A DNA stretch of 64,000 nt, from the NCBI RefSeq assembly GCF_019175385.1, contig NC_083337.1, positions 165,181,713 through 165,245,712 on the forward strand, given 5' to 3'. The position numbers and the translations under genes were made by a program. Under the pieces are notes generated by a model. The model did not search any database and was not told the origin of the DNA. It worked only from the letters and a program-made list of their open reading frames with translations. The DNA is from Lycium barbarum. Lineage: Eukaryota; Streptophyta; Magnoliopsida; Solanales; Solanaceae. Below, piece by piece: positions 47,601 to 60,826 of this stretch. How positions within the stretch are numbered: the stretch's first letter is position 1; each line of letters starts with the position of its first letter.

Positions 47601-49705
47601 GAAGGTATGACTCGCTCCCTTCATTTCCAATACTACAATTTTTATTTATTTATTAAGATATATGCTAGCAAGCTCAGTCATGTATTTTGTTCTTCAATTC
47701 CTGTGTTAGAATATTTTGAAGTTGTCCAGTGTGATTTTCCATAGACTATATATATTTATGTAGTAGCTAACATGTCCAAGAGCCTGACAAGCAGTTTTAT
47801 AAATATTATGAGGTATTTAAGTCAGAGTTTATGAGGAAAATATGTGCACAGTATGTTCTTTGCTTTATGAATATTTCAAGTTAATCTGTGATATTCGATG
47901 AATGGCATCTACTAACAATTTAGTACTGCAATGTCAGACTCGGCAAGCAGCGACTGCGGGAAGCGAGGATACAATCTGTCGATTATCTTATACTATTACT
48001 TGCTGGGATATGTTTAGGAACACTTGCTAAAGTGAGTGATGAAAGCTTTGGGGCACAGGGTTACCTTTACACAGTCATTGCAGTTTGTAAGTTAAAACTT
48101 CGAGACACCAGATATACACTTGTCTTATTTTGCTTCAGCATGTACAATTAGTAAAATGACATTTAACTTGAAGTCTAAGACAGTTAAATTTTTACTCACA
48201 CTTCTTGAGAGAGAAATGCCAAAAAGGAAGTTTACAAGTTTTATTAGGTTCAAAAAATTTTGAGTTCTGCTTGAGAAATTTGCAGAACACAGATCATGAT
48301 TTCTCGTAGCAGTTTATCTCTAACTCATCCCAAATAACTCCACTTCTTTCTTAATAATTTTAAAGGGTTTTTTCAAATACAATATATGCTGCACTTGGAG
48401 ATTAGCATAGTGTGTAAATTATCATATCAAGCTGGCCAACTCTTTTCTAGTTGAATAAAGTAGTTCCTAGCTTGCTGTTTGTTTGAACTTCATTACTATT
48501 CACATCATTATTACTAACAGAGACATAATATCCTGAATCTCAAAAAGGGAAGATACAACGCAAACTGATATAAGTGCTAAAGTTCCATGAATTCTAAAGT
48601 CGCAAGTTTAGATTAAAAACTTGGATTAATGATTAAGCATGGTATCTGTTGCTCTAAAAGTATGTCTTGTCTACATGGTAGAAAACCATGGAACTTTTAA
48701 AAATAAATTGTGTATGTTAGTTCCTTCCTTTGTGAAAAGATTTTAACTGAAATCCTGCAATTAGCCTTTTTCATATGTGCTAAAACCTTGTTCTGATCTA
48801 ACATGATGTTTATTCCTTACTTCCAGCTCTCCTTGGCAAGATTGCAGCATTGAGGTCATTTGCTCTAGATAAAGTATACTACTGGAGAGAGAGTGCATCC
48901 GGCATGAGCAGCTTGGCTTACTTTATGGCCAAGGATACACTTGACCATTTCAGCACAATTGTAAAGCCTGCAGTTTATCTATCAATGTTCTATTTCTTCA
49001 ATAATCCAAGATCCACTATTTGGGATAATTACATTATCTTGCTTTGTCTCACATACTGCGTTACGGGAATAGCTTATGCTTTGGCCATCTACTTTGAACC
49101 TGGTCCAGCCCAACTGGTGGGTGTTTTGGACTTAAACAGTGATATAATATGAAATCTTTACTGTGATTCTATACTTAACAAACTAATTTTGTCCGTCAGT
49201 GGTCGGTGTTGCTACCAGTTGTTTTGACTCTCGTTGCAAACCAGGATGGCGACCCACTTATGGCAAAAATAGGCGATTATTGCTATCCTAAGTGGGCTTT
49301 GGAAGCATTTTTGCTTGCAACAGCTAGAAGGTATGGTACATCCTTTCCCTCTTTGTATCTAATATGTCAAAATGGCTTACTCCTCTATTGTTTATGATCA
49401 GCTTGTCATTAACCATCAGACATTAGTCAAATGCTTCTGGTCTTTGGCACTTGGCACTAAAAAGGTTCTTAAAGCCAAATCTGAACAATGTTAAAGAAGT
49501 TGTTCAAGCGTAAAATTCCTGCTCTTTTTTTATTTATTTTGGTTGCAGGTACTCTGGTGTGTGGCTGATCTCAAGATGTGGTTTACTAAAGTCAAGGAAC
49601 TATGATCTTAATGACTGGTATTATTGCTTGCTATACCTCATCCTTGTGGGCATTCTCAGCCGCTGTGTAGCATTCTTCTGTTTGGTGATGTTCCAGAAAA
49701 AATAG
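38848..49705 (+). CDS. ABC transporter G family half-transporter, ABCG24/ABCG28-like
   Basis: Fourteen exons join in frame to 1096 aa: 38848-39074, 40087-40163, 40688-40978, 41478-41541, 41726-41872, 41984-42018, 42740-42813, 44510-45372, 45971-46267, 47116-47604, 47938-48086, 48827-49116, 49200-49330, 49549-49705. An N-terminal signal ([17 protein letters not shown]) is followed by a long Cys-rich outer segment ([24 protein letters not shown]), a membrane helix ([10 protein letters not shown]), a basic linker, and the ATPase: Walker [10 protein letters not shown] near residue 524, signature [15 protein letters not shown] near 632, Walker [13 protein letters not shown] near 656. Membrane segments of the ABC2 type fill exons 11-14. 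The Cys-rich extension marks the plant clade holding Arabidopsis ABCG24 and ABCG28; substrate not evident. All splice sites are GT..AG. The first ATG giving the signal was used. Confidence 0.93.
39461..39685. mobile_element. Stowaway-like MITE in ABCG intron 1
   Basis: CTCCCCCCGTCCCAATTTAT GTGGCA at the left; the right reverse complement is CTCCCTCTGTCCCAATTTAT GTGG. About 225 bp, no coding. Confidence 0.75.
39794..40045. mobile_element. CACTA-type MITE in ABCG intron 1
   Basis: Element 39797-40042 begins CACTATTAGAAATAGAGGTT and ends TTTTTTGGTAGTG, flanked by GGT on both sides (3-bp target duplication). Internal TTTTTCCCACCGACATT is repeated twice. CACTA..TAGTG ends with 3-bp duplications define the En/Spm superfamily. 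No coding, so non-autonomous. Confidence 0.85.
40318..40530 (+). repeat. Unclassified interspersed repeat, copy 2
   Basis: CTGAAATTAATTATGGGCGC, CCTATACACTGATTATGTAT and a variable number of TATATGTAcATT units. Same family as 28690-29062. In ABCG intron 2. Confidence 0.55.
41590..41660. repeat. (ATT)n microsatellite
   Basis: About 23 perfect ATT units in ABCG intron 4. The reading frame through it gives a poly-Ile run that is not protein. Confidence 0.95.
42275..42351. repeat. Perfect 31-bp inverted repeat in ABCG intron 6
   Basis: GAGATGACAACATGCCTAAT (42275 onward, to 42305) and its exact complement at 42321-42351, separated by a 15-nt loop. No mismatch in the arms. The flanks also carry a direct repeat, AATATTGTTGGGGA, at 42231 and 42263. 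The transcript would fold into a stable hairpin. Confidence 0.9.
42814..44509. other. ABCG intron 7, no gene inside
   Basis: 1.7-kb intron. Direct repeats of ACAA.AGA.TACTCC.T..TA.GAGTTT and GGAAA.TTACCTA at 43480-43630 and 43870-44000 suggest a worn repeat, unclassified. No coding potential supported. Confidence 0.45.
46595..46716 (-). mobile_element. TTG-tailed SINE in ABCG intron 9
   Basis: On the plus strand: ACAACAACAACATACCCAGT, GGGGTCTGGGGAGGGTAGAG, TACGCAGACCTTACCCCTAC, GGCTGTTTCCGAAAGACCCT. Same family as 29903 and 62507. Inserted antisense to the transporter gene. Confidence 0.85.
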
Positions 49706-52620
49706 GTCTTCCCTGTTCTCTTACTTCATTGCTTGGCATTCTAGCACAACCATGGAAGAATGCAGGTTTGCAGACTTAATTGACATAATGTTGGGTCCCT
49801 AATCAAAAACCATTGTACAAGAACTATGTATACGAGTATACGACTGTCTTCTCACCACAATGTAAAAACAGTAAATATGTTTGTGGTGGCAACTGCAAGT
49901 CAACAATTTTTGTGTAAATGTACATATGAGCTATATAAGTTTAGTTTCTTTGGAAGTGGTGTTACCTTGCTTCCAGAATCTTGTAATTAGCTATGATCCT
50001 TCAAGAGAAATGGCAGAATGCTGTCTTGACTACTGTACTCAATTTTTCTTCCATATCCTTTGAAAGTTGACAAGGAGATCATTGTGCAACTACTGCTCAG
50101 AAACTGGAGGGACAAAGGTACCAAATATTAATGTGAATTCTGGAAATACTATAGCTATGCTGCAAAACAATAATGCAAGAGCTGGGGATGTTGCACAAAA
50201 ATTAGTAACTAGTGTAGTTATAGACAGCACATTTTGTAAACCACCGCCCCCCCCCCCCCCCCCCCAATAGCATGGTATGGTCATTGTTTCAGAAAAATAT
50301 ATTGCCTGTAATGGCAGCTATTTCTGGAGCCAAAAGGAAATAATTGCCAATCTTCCACACTCATTGGGTTTAACTTGAGTGCTTGTGAAAGCAATAAGAA
50401 TTAGCAAGTTTAATTGAACAAATGGGAAAGGGTTTATTTTATGGATGGTCATCCAACTTTAAATTATTACACCAAAGTTGACTTTAAACCCTTTCCAGCA
50501 ATCTTCATTCACATGATTTTAGGTATACCTCGTGTTTCGTTTTACATGGTCAAATCAATTCAGAAGGCCTTTCATTTCCTTATTATTACGACACTGATCT
50601 ATGAATACTGTGACACTGTGTTGTCCTCAAATTCAGGCCATTCGTGGGGTTTGGAAGTTCTCTCTTTTTTTTTTTTTTTTTTTACGAGTTAACTGATTTC
50701 CCTTTTGACTAGCTGAATTTCTTAGTCACCGATTTTTATAATAATAAAAATATCATTATGCCAAAAGTGCATCCACTGTCACAACAACGTTGAGGAGGTT
50801 GTTGTCTTGTTGATACACAAATAACATCACTTTTCCCATCCTCTTTTTTTCACTCTCTTTATTTTACTCATAATAATATCTAGAAGACAGTATAATAGGG
50901 AGAAAGAAACACATCATGAAGTGGGTCATACAAGTAGTTGATGGAATAACAACTTTTTGTTGTTATTTTCTATGGTAAAAAAGGTTAAAGGGAATAACCT
51001 AAACCTTTTTCCCACTGCAATCACATGGAATATAGATTCGACGAGATGTCCAAAAGTTAGTTTGATTTATAACTATTGCAAGATTCTCCCCTCATACATC
51101 ACTAATGAAGTCACCAATAAAAGTATTTAGGTGTTCGTATTACTGAGCGCTTATATTTCATTCTTTTAGTTCTGATATAATGATAAAAATAAACAAACTA
51201 CCCATTCTATTAAATTAATATCCTGATTTCAGTTGTTTTAAGGATGCGTTCTTTTTGTAAAAATAAGACATCAGACGATGGTATCTACACTCAAAACAAT
51301 AAAAATTCAATTAATGACAACAGATAACTATGATTTTTATAACTTTATCAGTATCTAATTGCAACTGCACGTAACGGAGATACTAACACTCAGATTAAGA
51401 AATTAGGTACTTTACCTAATCTTGAGTTAATTTTTATGTCAAAAGACTATAAATTTTCTCTTTATGTATGCCTATGATTTCATCGACTTCCTTTTCTTAT
51501 CATTTAATGACATTTTTGACATTGTCTGTCATAGCATTTAACTGTGTTGTGAGTATACTGTAGGGATTGAATTTTTAACATGAAATCTTTGAAAAAATAC
51601 GAACTAAATGTCACTGTATGCACTTTGATAATGACATCAAACTAAAAGACTCATATGCTGACTTTTTTGTGCTCAAAGTATTGCATATTGGATCTTTTTT
51701 CTTTTTATTTTTGGCGGATTGTTCTTTACATCCATTAGAGTTCAAAGTCAACGGAAGACCCTCCCTCAAACTTCAAACCTACGTATTGAGTGAATAAGGA
51801 GATCTTATGGGTTATTATTTATTTGGGTCCGGTTTAAATGATAGAGCGGGTTTAAAAAATGATTTCGAATGTTTTGGGGGATAATTTCCATCAAGACAGA
51901 GATATATTTGAAAACGTTAACGATGAGAGGGATATTTTTTACCTAAGATAAATTCGAAGGATATTTTTAATCCTTTTTCAAAGTAGAGGGGTATTTTTGA
52001 CCTTTTTCCCTAAAGATAAAGCAATGCAAATGCCAGAAAATTCTTTGGGCGTATCCAATTAAAGGTAGGCGTGTTGATCAATTCCAAAACTTTCAAAGCT
52101 TAGATTCAAGTAAAAGACTTCCTCAATTACGCCATGTCATCTAGTAAAAAACAAGTGCTACTTTATTTACCATTGTCATCTTGATCAATTCGAGAGATTT
52201 TTCATATGCCAATGAAGTTTATTTAAAGACAATATCTTACATGTAAAAATTGCATAAAAAAATACTACTACAAACTACGAAGTTTAAAAAAGTTCAAACT
52301 AAACTATGGAATGTCTTGTTGGTCTATGATGCAAAAAGTAAGACTTGATCCATCAAACAGTTCAAAGAAATTAGACATGACACTAACGTCCCTCCGTATG
52401 GGCACCCACTTTACAAGGATTCTGTCCCCGGTTTCTGCGATTAACTTCAACGTCAACTGGTGGCCATATTAACAGAATAGGTTGGAGAAGATATTATATT
52501 TTCCGGAAACAAATTAAATATGCAGCTACAGTATATCCTCCTAAAATGACCATCTAGAAAGACCCAACTATTGTATGTTAAAGAAATACTCTAAACCTTA
52601 AGCTTAACTCAACATTAAAA
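49706..52620. other. 3' flank of ABCG and intergenic DNA
   Basis: The region to about 50070 is plausibly 3' UTR. A 20-nt C run lies at 50247-50266 and a T run at 50668-50685. No coding region recognised in the rest. Confidence 0.5.
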
Positions 52621-52624
52621 ATTA

Positions 52625-52827
52625 TACTCCTTTCGTCTCAAAATACTTGTCACGTTTATTGACTAATTTACGGAACTAAATTGATTTAATATTTTAAAAT
52701 TAAAATTTATATATTAACAAACTATACGTAAAGTAATATAAGTTGCAATATTGAATGTTAGTTAAAATTTATATATTTTGACTTTCGATAAGTTAAACGT
52801 GACAAGTATTTTGAAACGAAAAAATAA
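52625..52827. mobile_element. Stowaway-like MITE
   Basis: CTCCTTTCGTCTCAAAATAC TTGTCACGTTT at the left and AAACGTGACAAGTATTTTGA AACGAAAA at the right, inverted. About 200 bp, no coding. Confidence 0.75.
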
Positions 52828-53706
52828 CTCATTAAGTGAGGATCAATCAAAATCATTGAATGAGATCTTCCTATCCTAGTGAGCGGATGTGGGACTCAAC
52901 AGTTGCAAATGCATCTTCCGATATATTCTTTGCTTCGACTCTTGTTCATTTAAGTTATTCTTTCTATTTCATTTTACGCAATAGTATTATTTTATTATTA
53001 GTCTGTTTAAAAGGCATCACATATTTTAATGAGAAGAACAAGGAGTAGGATCTTACAAAGGTTTGAAGGAAGGGTAGTAATAACAAACACGAAGCAATAA
53101 CCAGAAGCGGTCAACTAATAAAAGGTCATTTCCTAGTTGGTAGACTCCTGTCATTTTCAACATCAACCTTTATTACGAGTCCCTTCGCTTTTTTCCAGGA
53201 TACAAACCCAAACTGCTAACCTCGAAGCATCTGCTATACCCCACACTTCCTAATTTATTAAGCCGCTACTCACGCCTACCTTAAGTTTAATTCGACTAAC
53301 GAATCATTAATTTCTTAACCTTTCCCCTTTCATCATTCATCACCAATTCTTTGACTCGGTTTTCGTACTGCTCCTTTTCCTTTCTACCCAGTCCATTCAA
53401 TCCCCAGTTCATCACATCATTCAATTCAAAACCTTCTCTCTTTAACTATATATGTCTCGTGAAGTTCCACTGTTTTAGAAACCTGGTTCTAAGAACGTAG
53501 CAGTATGGACAAAACTTAAGTAACATACCTGAATGTCATACGAATCAGCTTCTTTGATTGATTTCCTGATTCGTTTTTTCCCGATTGGTCATAAGAACCA
53601 GGTTCTTTGACTGATTTCCTGATTCTTTTTTCCCGACTGATATGATTTTCAGTAGATAAACGGTAACCAAATTCTCCAAAATCCCCAAATTTTCATCCCA
53701 TTCTTT
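52828..53706. other. Upstream region of the pseudokinase gene
   Basis: No gene. ACTATATATG at 53443 is a possible TATA element about 255 bp before the ATG. Between 53480 and 53625 the words AACCTGGTTCTAAGAA and ACCAGGTTCTTTGA, and TTGATTTCCTGATTC twice (53556 and 53608), form a short local duplication. Confidence 0.4.
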
Positions 53707-55273
53707 ATGTGTAAAAAGAAAATGGCAGTTAATGCTGCACAACCCGTTTCAACAACCCCAAAAAGATCCTCTAGACCAACACAATCTCAATCTTCAACAT
53801 CTTCTACACAACCACCAAAATCCCCAATTTCTCAACCCGGCCCATCAAACAGCAGCAACCGGGTCAGTTACGCATCCAATTCAGGCTCCGAATACCGCCT
53901 CGACACCTCCGTAGCAACCACATCAGTTTCCAGCCAAGCATCTCTTTCCAGCTTCCGAACATCATTACCTGATAATCCACAAGTCTACGATTTCTCCGAT
54001 ATCCGTGCAGCCACTAACAACTTCCTTGCAAAGCGCTACTCCTCCACGTCATCATCCCAATCATGGCGATGCACTCTCCATGGCAAAGATGTAATTATCT
54101 TCCAGCGAAGAATCCACAAATCAATGGAGAAATCTGAATTAAGAGCGAAATTATCAGTTATTTGTAGAAGTCATTATAAAAGTATAATTAAACTTCTCGG
54201 CGCATCAATTTCCGGTGATCACATTTACTTAGTATACGATTTCGTTATCGGTTCTAACCTTTCTCTATGTCTCCGAAACCCTAGAAACCCTAGCTATACG
54301 ATTCTCTCCACTTGGATGTCTCGAATGCAAATCGCTGCTGATGTAGCTCAAGGCCTTGATTATATACACAATACTACCGGTTTGGAGATAAGTCCAGTTC
54401 ATAAATATGTAAAGAGCAGTGGAATCATCGTTACAGAGCCTTCTTTTAACGCAAAAATTTGCCATTTCGGAGCGGCAGAGCTTTGCAGTGTAACCCAGAA
54501 CAAGGCCGTGACAAACGTCGGTGAGATAGGCGAGGAGCTATCGGCTAGTAAACCTCGCGAGTTTGAAGGTATTCTTAGGGTTTTTATCCTTATTTTTTTT
54601 TACTATTATATTTGAGTAAATTTATAATTTTACTGAAAGGAAATTCTTTTAGCTATTCGTTAAATTTTTTGGACATCTAGATATTTTTTTCACCACTAAG
54701 ACACATTAGCATTTAAAATGTACTCGTTTAGAGATTTTGTTTTGGCCAAACCGTATTTTAGGATACTTTTCTTTGTATTCGATTTACCATAGTTAGCTTC
54801 CGCATGATTTCCTGATTTTTACAATCCCAACAGGTGTGAGAGGTTACATGTCGCCGGAGTTTCAGCTGACCGGAGTAGTGACACAGAAATCCGATGTGTA
54901 CGCATTTGGAGTTGTTTTATTGGAATTATTTTCCGGGGAAGAGCCTGTGAGGTTTAAGTACGACAAGGCAACTGGAAATTACAGTAAAATATCGGTGATA
55001 GAGACGGCGAGGCAAGTAGTTGATTGCGGTGGCGATGACGTGGACAGGCGGTTGAGGAATTGGGTGGACCGGAGGTTGAGTGATTCGTTTCCGGTTGACG
55101 TGGCAAAGAAGGTAATTCGATTGGCGTTGGATTGTTTACACGTGGAGCCTGATGATAGGCCAGATATGCGCCGCGTGGCGGGTAAGATATCGAAGTTGTA
55201 TTTAGAGTCTAAATTTTGGTCGGATCGGGTCAAAATGCCCACAGAGATATCCGTGTCATTAGCAGCTCGATGA
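53707..55273 (+). CDS. Receptor-like cytoplasmic pseudokinase
   Basis: Two exons, 53707-54568 and 54834-55273 (GAAG|GTATTC, CCCAACAG|GTG), 433 aa. A Ser/Thr/Pro-rich N-terminus of about 90 residues is followed by FSDIRAATNNF and a kinase fold: LLGASISGDHIYLVYDFV, AADVAQGLDYIH, GVRGYMSPEFQLTGVVTQKS DVYAFGVVLLELFSG, DRPDMRRVAGKI. Key positions are lost: no Lys in the beta-3 strand (VIIFQRR, from residue 129), HRD is HKY at 232-234 with the later Asn replaced by Gly, and DFG is HFG at 253-255. The fold resembles LysM-receptor-like and related plant kinases, but no ectodomain or membrane helix is present. It is likely a binding partner or scaffold. The frame is intact, so this is not a pseudogene. 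The second ATG at 53722 is an alternative start. Confidence 0.88.
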
Positions 55274-57470
55274 GATGATTGATTCTTTATTTGAGGTGAA
55301 ATGTACTTTTTCAAGAGAATATAGTTTGGCACAAATCCACCAATTATTTTAAAGGAGAATATCTTTTAGGCTGCTAATTTTGTCATTTTTCAATTATGAT
55401 TGTGACGCAACTGGTAGATGATATGGTATAATAGAAAATTAGATGCAAGATAATGAAGGAAGACATAGAACAAATATTTTATAGTAGTGTCTTTTAGTTG
55501 ACCCACATTATGAATGTTTATTTATTGCTATACTATTTTAGTAGTACTAAATTGGATGATTTCTTTTTGTAATTACACCAAGGACGGGGAGAGGAAGGTT
55601 GGTTGGCCTTTCCACTTTAACGGTACAGTCATGAAATTTACCAAGTGAGCTCTCAACCCCTCATTTTATGAAAGATAAAAAAGTTATTAGTAAGATCAAA
55701 TTGGTAATTTTTATTATTAAGGAAAACAAAAGTTTCAAAGTAATCATCGCAATTTATGACATACTTTTTGTTTTGTACTACCTTATTTAAAATATCTTAA
55801 CAAAAAATTTTCATTTTTATTCTTATAGTTTATAATCACATATGTATTATGATTCGTTTTGTATCATAAATTTTAAATATTTTTTCTTAAATTTTATGCT
55901 CAACTAAATACTGCCATGTAAATTGGGGCGGCGGCAATACTAGTTTTGTATGAACCTTCTCGGAGAAAAGAAGAAGAAAAAGTAGTAGTATGAAATAGAA
56001 ATAGTATTTTTCAATTATTGATTGACGTGACTGACAATCTGGCCTATTGATAAGTTTTTTTCATTTTATTTTTCACTCAATAAATTATGAAAATAAGAAA
56101 AAGCAAGCCCTAGCCCCTAAGTGAAGGTTAGATATTATTTTTCAACTATTGATTGACGGGACAATCATGCAGTTTTTTCATTTTATTTTAAATTAATTAT
56201 GAAAATAAATTTCTGTGACACAAAGGATGTGCTAGACCCCCTCTTCCTTAGTCCACTGCACTAAACTATTTTTCCTCTGTGTTGAATCAAACGAATCAGG
56301 TCTAATTTACCCTGAAAAGCTTAGCCGAGTTAACATGCCCCTCTTTAATATGTAAATAAAATGAGAAATAAGTGCACCAAAAATAACGACAGCATAATCG
56401 TAACTTGTAAGTGTTGAAAAAATCAACGTTTAATTTGGAATATGACACTGAAGAAACATTCATGGCTTGTAGTTTGTAATAAATTCTTTCTACCTAAAAA
56501 AAAATGCACGGGCTTGAATCATTCATTCTGACAAATATTTTATTGATAAATTTGGCTGTAAGCTAAGCATTAGGATATTGTATGTTGCAGGATCCACGGG
56601 ATCATGTTCTCATTGGTCTCACTTACCTAATGATATATGTATTATTATTCAGAATTCATCACATTTAGTTGTTAATTAATCTCCTTTCCAGTTTAGCCAT
56701 GGTCAGGTGACTTCATCAGATACATGACTAAACTTTCATTTTCCATTTCCAATCTTAATTAATTATTGCGCAATCAATTATTCTCTACGTCGATGAGACG
56801 ACTTTGATTTAGTATTTTCTTTGCTTTGGGACCATCATTTATGTGGCCATTCACAGGTGTCCAGATAAGGAAAATTGTTTGTTTGAACCTAATCAATTAT
56901 CCTGGCTTAACTTGCTCGGCCTTAATATGTATGCATTTAAATAGAAGTTGTAAATGCTTGAAATTGACGAAAGAGAACAGCAAGAGTTAAAAATATGTTG
57001 AATTGCAAGGATGACATCCATCTCATAGAGGAAAAGACCTATTTATTGAGGCAGGACAAATCATTGTGGGCCTAAACTCCTTTCTTATGGAATTTCCTCT
57101 TTTTATCAATATTAATTTTAGAAATTTTATATGGCATAACTAACTCTAAGAGGTATTTATGGTTAGTAACTGCTATCTAAGTTAATTACATTTTGTAGCT
57201 ACAATTTTCATTTCGTAGCTATAAGCAGTTGTATAAATGCATTTGAATGTATTTGGTTTACGTACTGCAAAAGCTTAATACAATTGTATGTGCATTTATA
57301 TACATACGTGTATTATGACTTTATGTTTGCCAAATGAATTGAATTTTTGATTTTATGTGTTATTTGTTTCATTTATATACATATGCAGATGCTTATGCGC
57401 TCGACATTCGAACGCAATCTAAACCTAACTTGATTATTTTGGGTTCAATTTGGCTGTTGCATCCACTATT
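55274..57470. other. Intergenic, no gene seen
   Basis: AT-rich. Two similar stretches with ATTTTTCAATTATTGATTGACG.GAC at 56007 and 56135 are a short duplication. TGTAGCTACAATTTTCATTT and GTATTTGGTTTACGTACTG at 57195-57270 resemble the repeat at 31690-31860. Confidence 0.45.
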
Positions 57471-57479
57471 CTTCAACTT

Positions 57480-58050
57480 TCTCTGATAATATTTTCACCA
57501 ACATCTAATTTTCTTTTAACTATAGGTACGAGAGATTCGTTGGCTATACTTGGGTTGTTGATAATTTGAAAAAACGTCATTCGATAGCTAAATATCAAAG
57601 ATTGGACATGCCTCTTTTGTAGTATGATCAACGTACTCATTACAATTCGACTGGCCAAACCTATGTAACACTGGCTTAAAAACCTCTTGAGTTGAGCAAA
57701 AATGGCACACGAGCGCACAATCATCATCATCATCAATTAGAATATCGCCTAGTTTCAAATTGCAAAGAACCAGGAAATTGGTGTCCACTAGACGCAAGAC
57801 ATATGTGATTTCCCGTAACAACTTCAGTGTTGTTGGCCAATTCAATGTTTGGATATTTTCCAGTAGATCCCCTTTTTTTTCGCAGGAAAACCAAGAATAT
57901 TATTACCTCTCCATCATGACTCAGTTTGTCATGCCCTTCTAGTTTGAGGAAAGATCTATATAGAAAGTCTCTGTGCATTGTAAGCTCATTGTCAAAGCTC
58001 AAGCTAGGTTCTTTGGTCACTTTCAATACATACTCGCCCTAAGGTAAGCG
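57480..58050 (-). pseudogene. Unidentified coding-like remnant
   Basis: Minus-strand readings KVTKEPSLSFDNELTMHRDF and NWPTTLKLLREITYVLRLVD look protein-like but lie in different frames, with stops between. A donor-like GAGAG|GTAATA follows the first. I do not recognise the family. It could equally be chance. Confidence 0.2.
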
Positions 58051-59231
58051 TAATGGATTTGGGGCACCATTGCTACAATATCCATAAAGCGAGACGCGAG
58101 TTCTTGTGACCAAAATTTCTTCTGAAAATTAACTTGGGGCACTCAAGCGCTCAAGATAGGCCCTTAAATTTAAGTGCCCCTCAAGGCTTCACATACATTA
58201 GCGTGATACAAATTGTCATCTTAAATGATAATGTTTAAGTGAAAGAGCCAAATTAACAAGTAACATTTAAATTTTCTACTAGTATTTAATGTTTAAGTTG
58301 CTTACATGCGTTCGTCTTGCATTCTCTGTTGTTTGCAGATGAAAACTCTAGCAGCTCTACTATTGGACCCAAACCGAACCCATCAAGAAAAGGTCAACAA
58401 TAAAAATGTACTACTTAACACTTCACTAGAAATGAAAGTTGTTAGTGACATAAAGAGGAAACTGAGGGCCGGATTAATAGGACAAAACTTACCTTTTGCA
58501 CACTTGCATTTCTGGTTTATAGGGACAAAAATGCAAATGACCCCCATTCAAAAAGGTTTTGATTGAATCGAATTATCACATGGTAAAATCTGTTCAACTG
58601 TTTTATGTTTGGACGTTGGACTTGTAACACATTTACGCCTAATTCCTTCAGGAGAATATCAGTATTTTAATAGATGATTTACTAGGATGGTTTTGGAGGT
58701 GATTGACCATAATTTTTTTTAAGTTAAACAAGTTTTGACTTTGATCTAGAACGCTTGCCCATGAAAAAAACGACATCAAAAGTCCAAGGCCACCTATTTT
58801 TAAAACTATTGGGCGTAATTTTCTGTTATTTTTAAACAAAACTCATTTTCTACCAAGGACATCCATTGCACCCTATAATCGACTCACGTCAAATCTCGGA
58901 TAATTGGTAAGAATATTGCATATCTACATTTCTTATTAGATAATATTAATAATTTCGCTTTCAATTACATATGTTGAAAGAAATTTATAACAGTGAAATT
59001 AATAAAGTCTTACCTAAGATGAAAAATTAAATAAATTAGTTATACTGTCAATTGAATTTAAGAAATACTAAATCTTTGCATGCATCTCAGAAAGTTGGGA
59101 GAAATAATTCAAATAAAATTAAAATATAGATTTTATTAAATAAATCTTAGGCTTGTAATTAGGAATTGACTTTAGGTTATTTATTTCATTAGTTGTCCCC
59201 AGATATCGAACCGTGTGAGAAAAAAATGATA
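58051..59231. other. Intergenic, no gene seen
   Basis: No family resemblance in the short ORFs and no clear repeat ends. Confidence 0.45.
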
Positions 59232-60787
59232 CGCTCATATAAACATGTCAACCGGTGCGGTTGAACCGGTTGAAACCAGTGATCGGAACCGGAACCGGAG
59301 ACGGATTACCGATTACTAATTGACGGTTAATCGTTTCAGCCGGCCGGGTACGATTTTGTATATTTGGAACCGGCGGACCGGTTAACCGAGAGTACTTTAA
59401 CTCTTACTGAAAATTATTGGAAGTCTTCTTTGAAGGAAGAGAGATGGGTTAGAAGAGAACTTGGGATTGTCGATCTCTTCCTTAAAGATTGGGATGAGTC
59501 GATGTCGATCGATGACCCGGCCGGTTGGCCTACCGATTAACCGGCCAATTTTTTTTATTTTTTTTAATTTGGGTCAGATGTAGCCGTTGCCCAATGGACC
59601 ATTTTGCAAAAATGGCAGTTGGCAACAGCCTAAAACGGCTATTTTGGCCCCCCCCCCCCCCCCCCCCCCCAACCCCCCAAAACTTTTTTATTTTTAACAC
59701 TTTAACCCCTCCCCCACTCCTATATAAATCCCTCTCCATTTTATTTTCACCCACACCAATTTTCTCTTCTCAATTTCTCTCAATTATTAGCTATTTTGCA
59801 ACAACTAGCCACTTTAAAATTACAATTTCTCTCAATTATACATTATAAAGTATAAAAGTTTTCCTTCAAGTTTTAATTTTATATTTTGCAATTATACAAA
59901 CAAAGTGTTAGTGGAGTTGGTGGATTTGCAATTCTAGCCGCCTTCAACAACGGCTGTATTGTCGGAATTTATTCCGGCAATTTGGTACATTCATTCCAAT
60001 TCTATCTTTAATTTTCGCAATTTAATTTCTTGCAATTAGCCGGTACTTGCAAGAATGACTCGGTATATCCTTAATGTTCAGATATCAACCGTGGCCCCAG
60101 AAAGTGCATTTAGCCAAGGAAGACAACAAATTGGAGACCATAGACACTCCTTATCCGGATTTAGCTTGCAAGTTCTAGTTTGCATTCACGATTGGATTAG
60201 ATCGGAGCGGCGCAGCCAAAGTCTAGCAGCAGTGGAAGGCGAAGAGCACAAGATTGAAGTTTTAATAGCAAGTGAAGAAGACCAAATTAAAGACATGGAA
60301 GATATCTCAATGGATGAATATGATATGGCAAACATTGCCCAAATGGTTGAAACAATGTGATTTTATTCTTGTACTACTTAGTTGCAACTCATGTATTATT
60401 TGCAAGTTAAAAAAAATTACAACTTGCAAATAAATGTTATCCATTAATGAATAAAATATATGGCTCATTGAGCTTTCTTCTATTTACTTGTGTTCGTATT
60501 CTTACAAATATTCAAGTTCATATTACTTATATTATGTTAGGAATATACCTACAATATACATCTACTTAAATTATAAAATAGAAAGTTATAACTTTATATA
60601 TTTATAAATATACAATCTTGAATTTTATAATACTCATGAGTTATTAGTAGATATAAAATTTAAGTTATAAAACATATAACTTAAACATATATACCTACAA
60701 TATACTTATAATATATATATACTTAAGTTATAAAATAAAAAGTTATATACCTAGAAAAAAACAATAAGTTATATGATACATATCACT

Positions 60788-60826
<39 letters not shown>

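Noticed and set aside
50067..50270. ORF ending in poly-Pro
   Set aside because: It is a read-through of a C homopolymer downstream of the transporter gene.
57480..58050. Kinase fragment
   Set aside because: REITYVLRLVD..LKLGDILID hints at a kinase loop, but the motif is poor and frames do not join, so no function was assigned.
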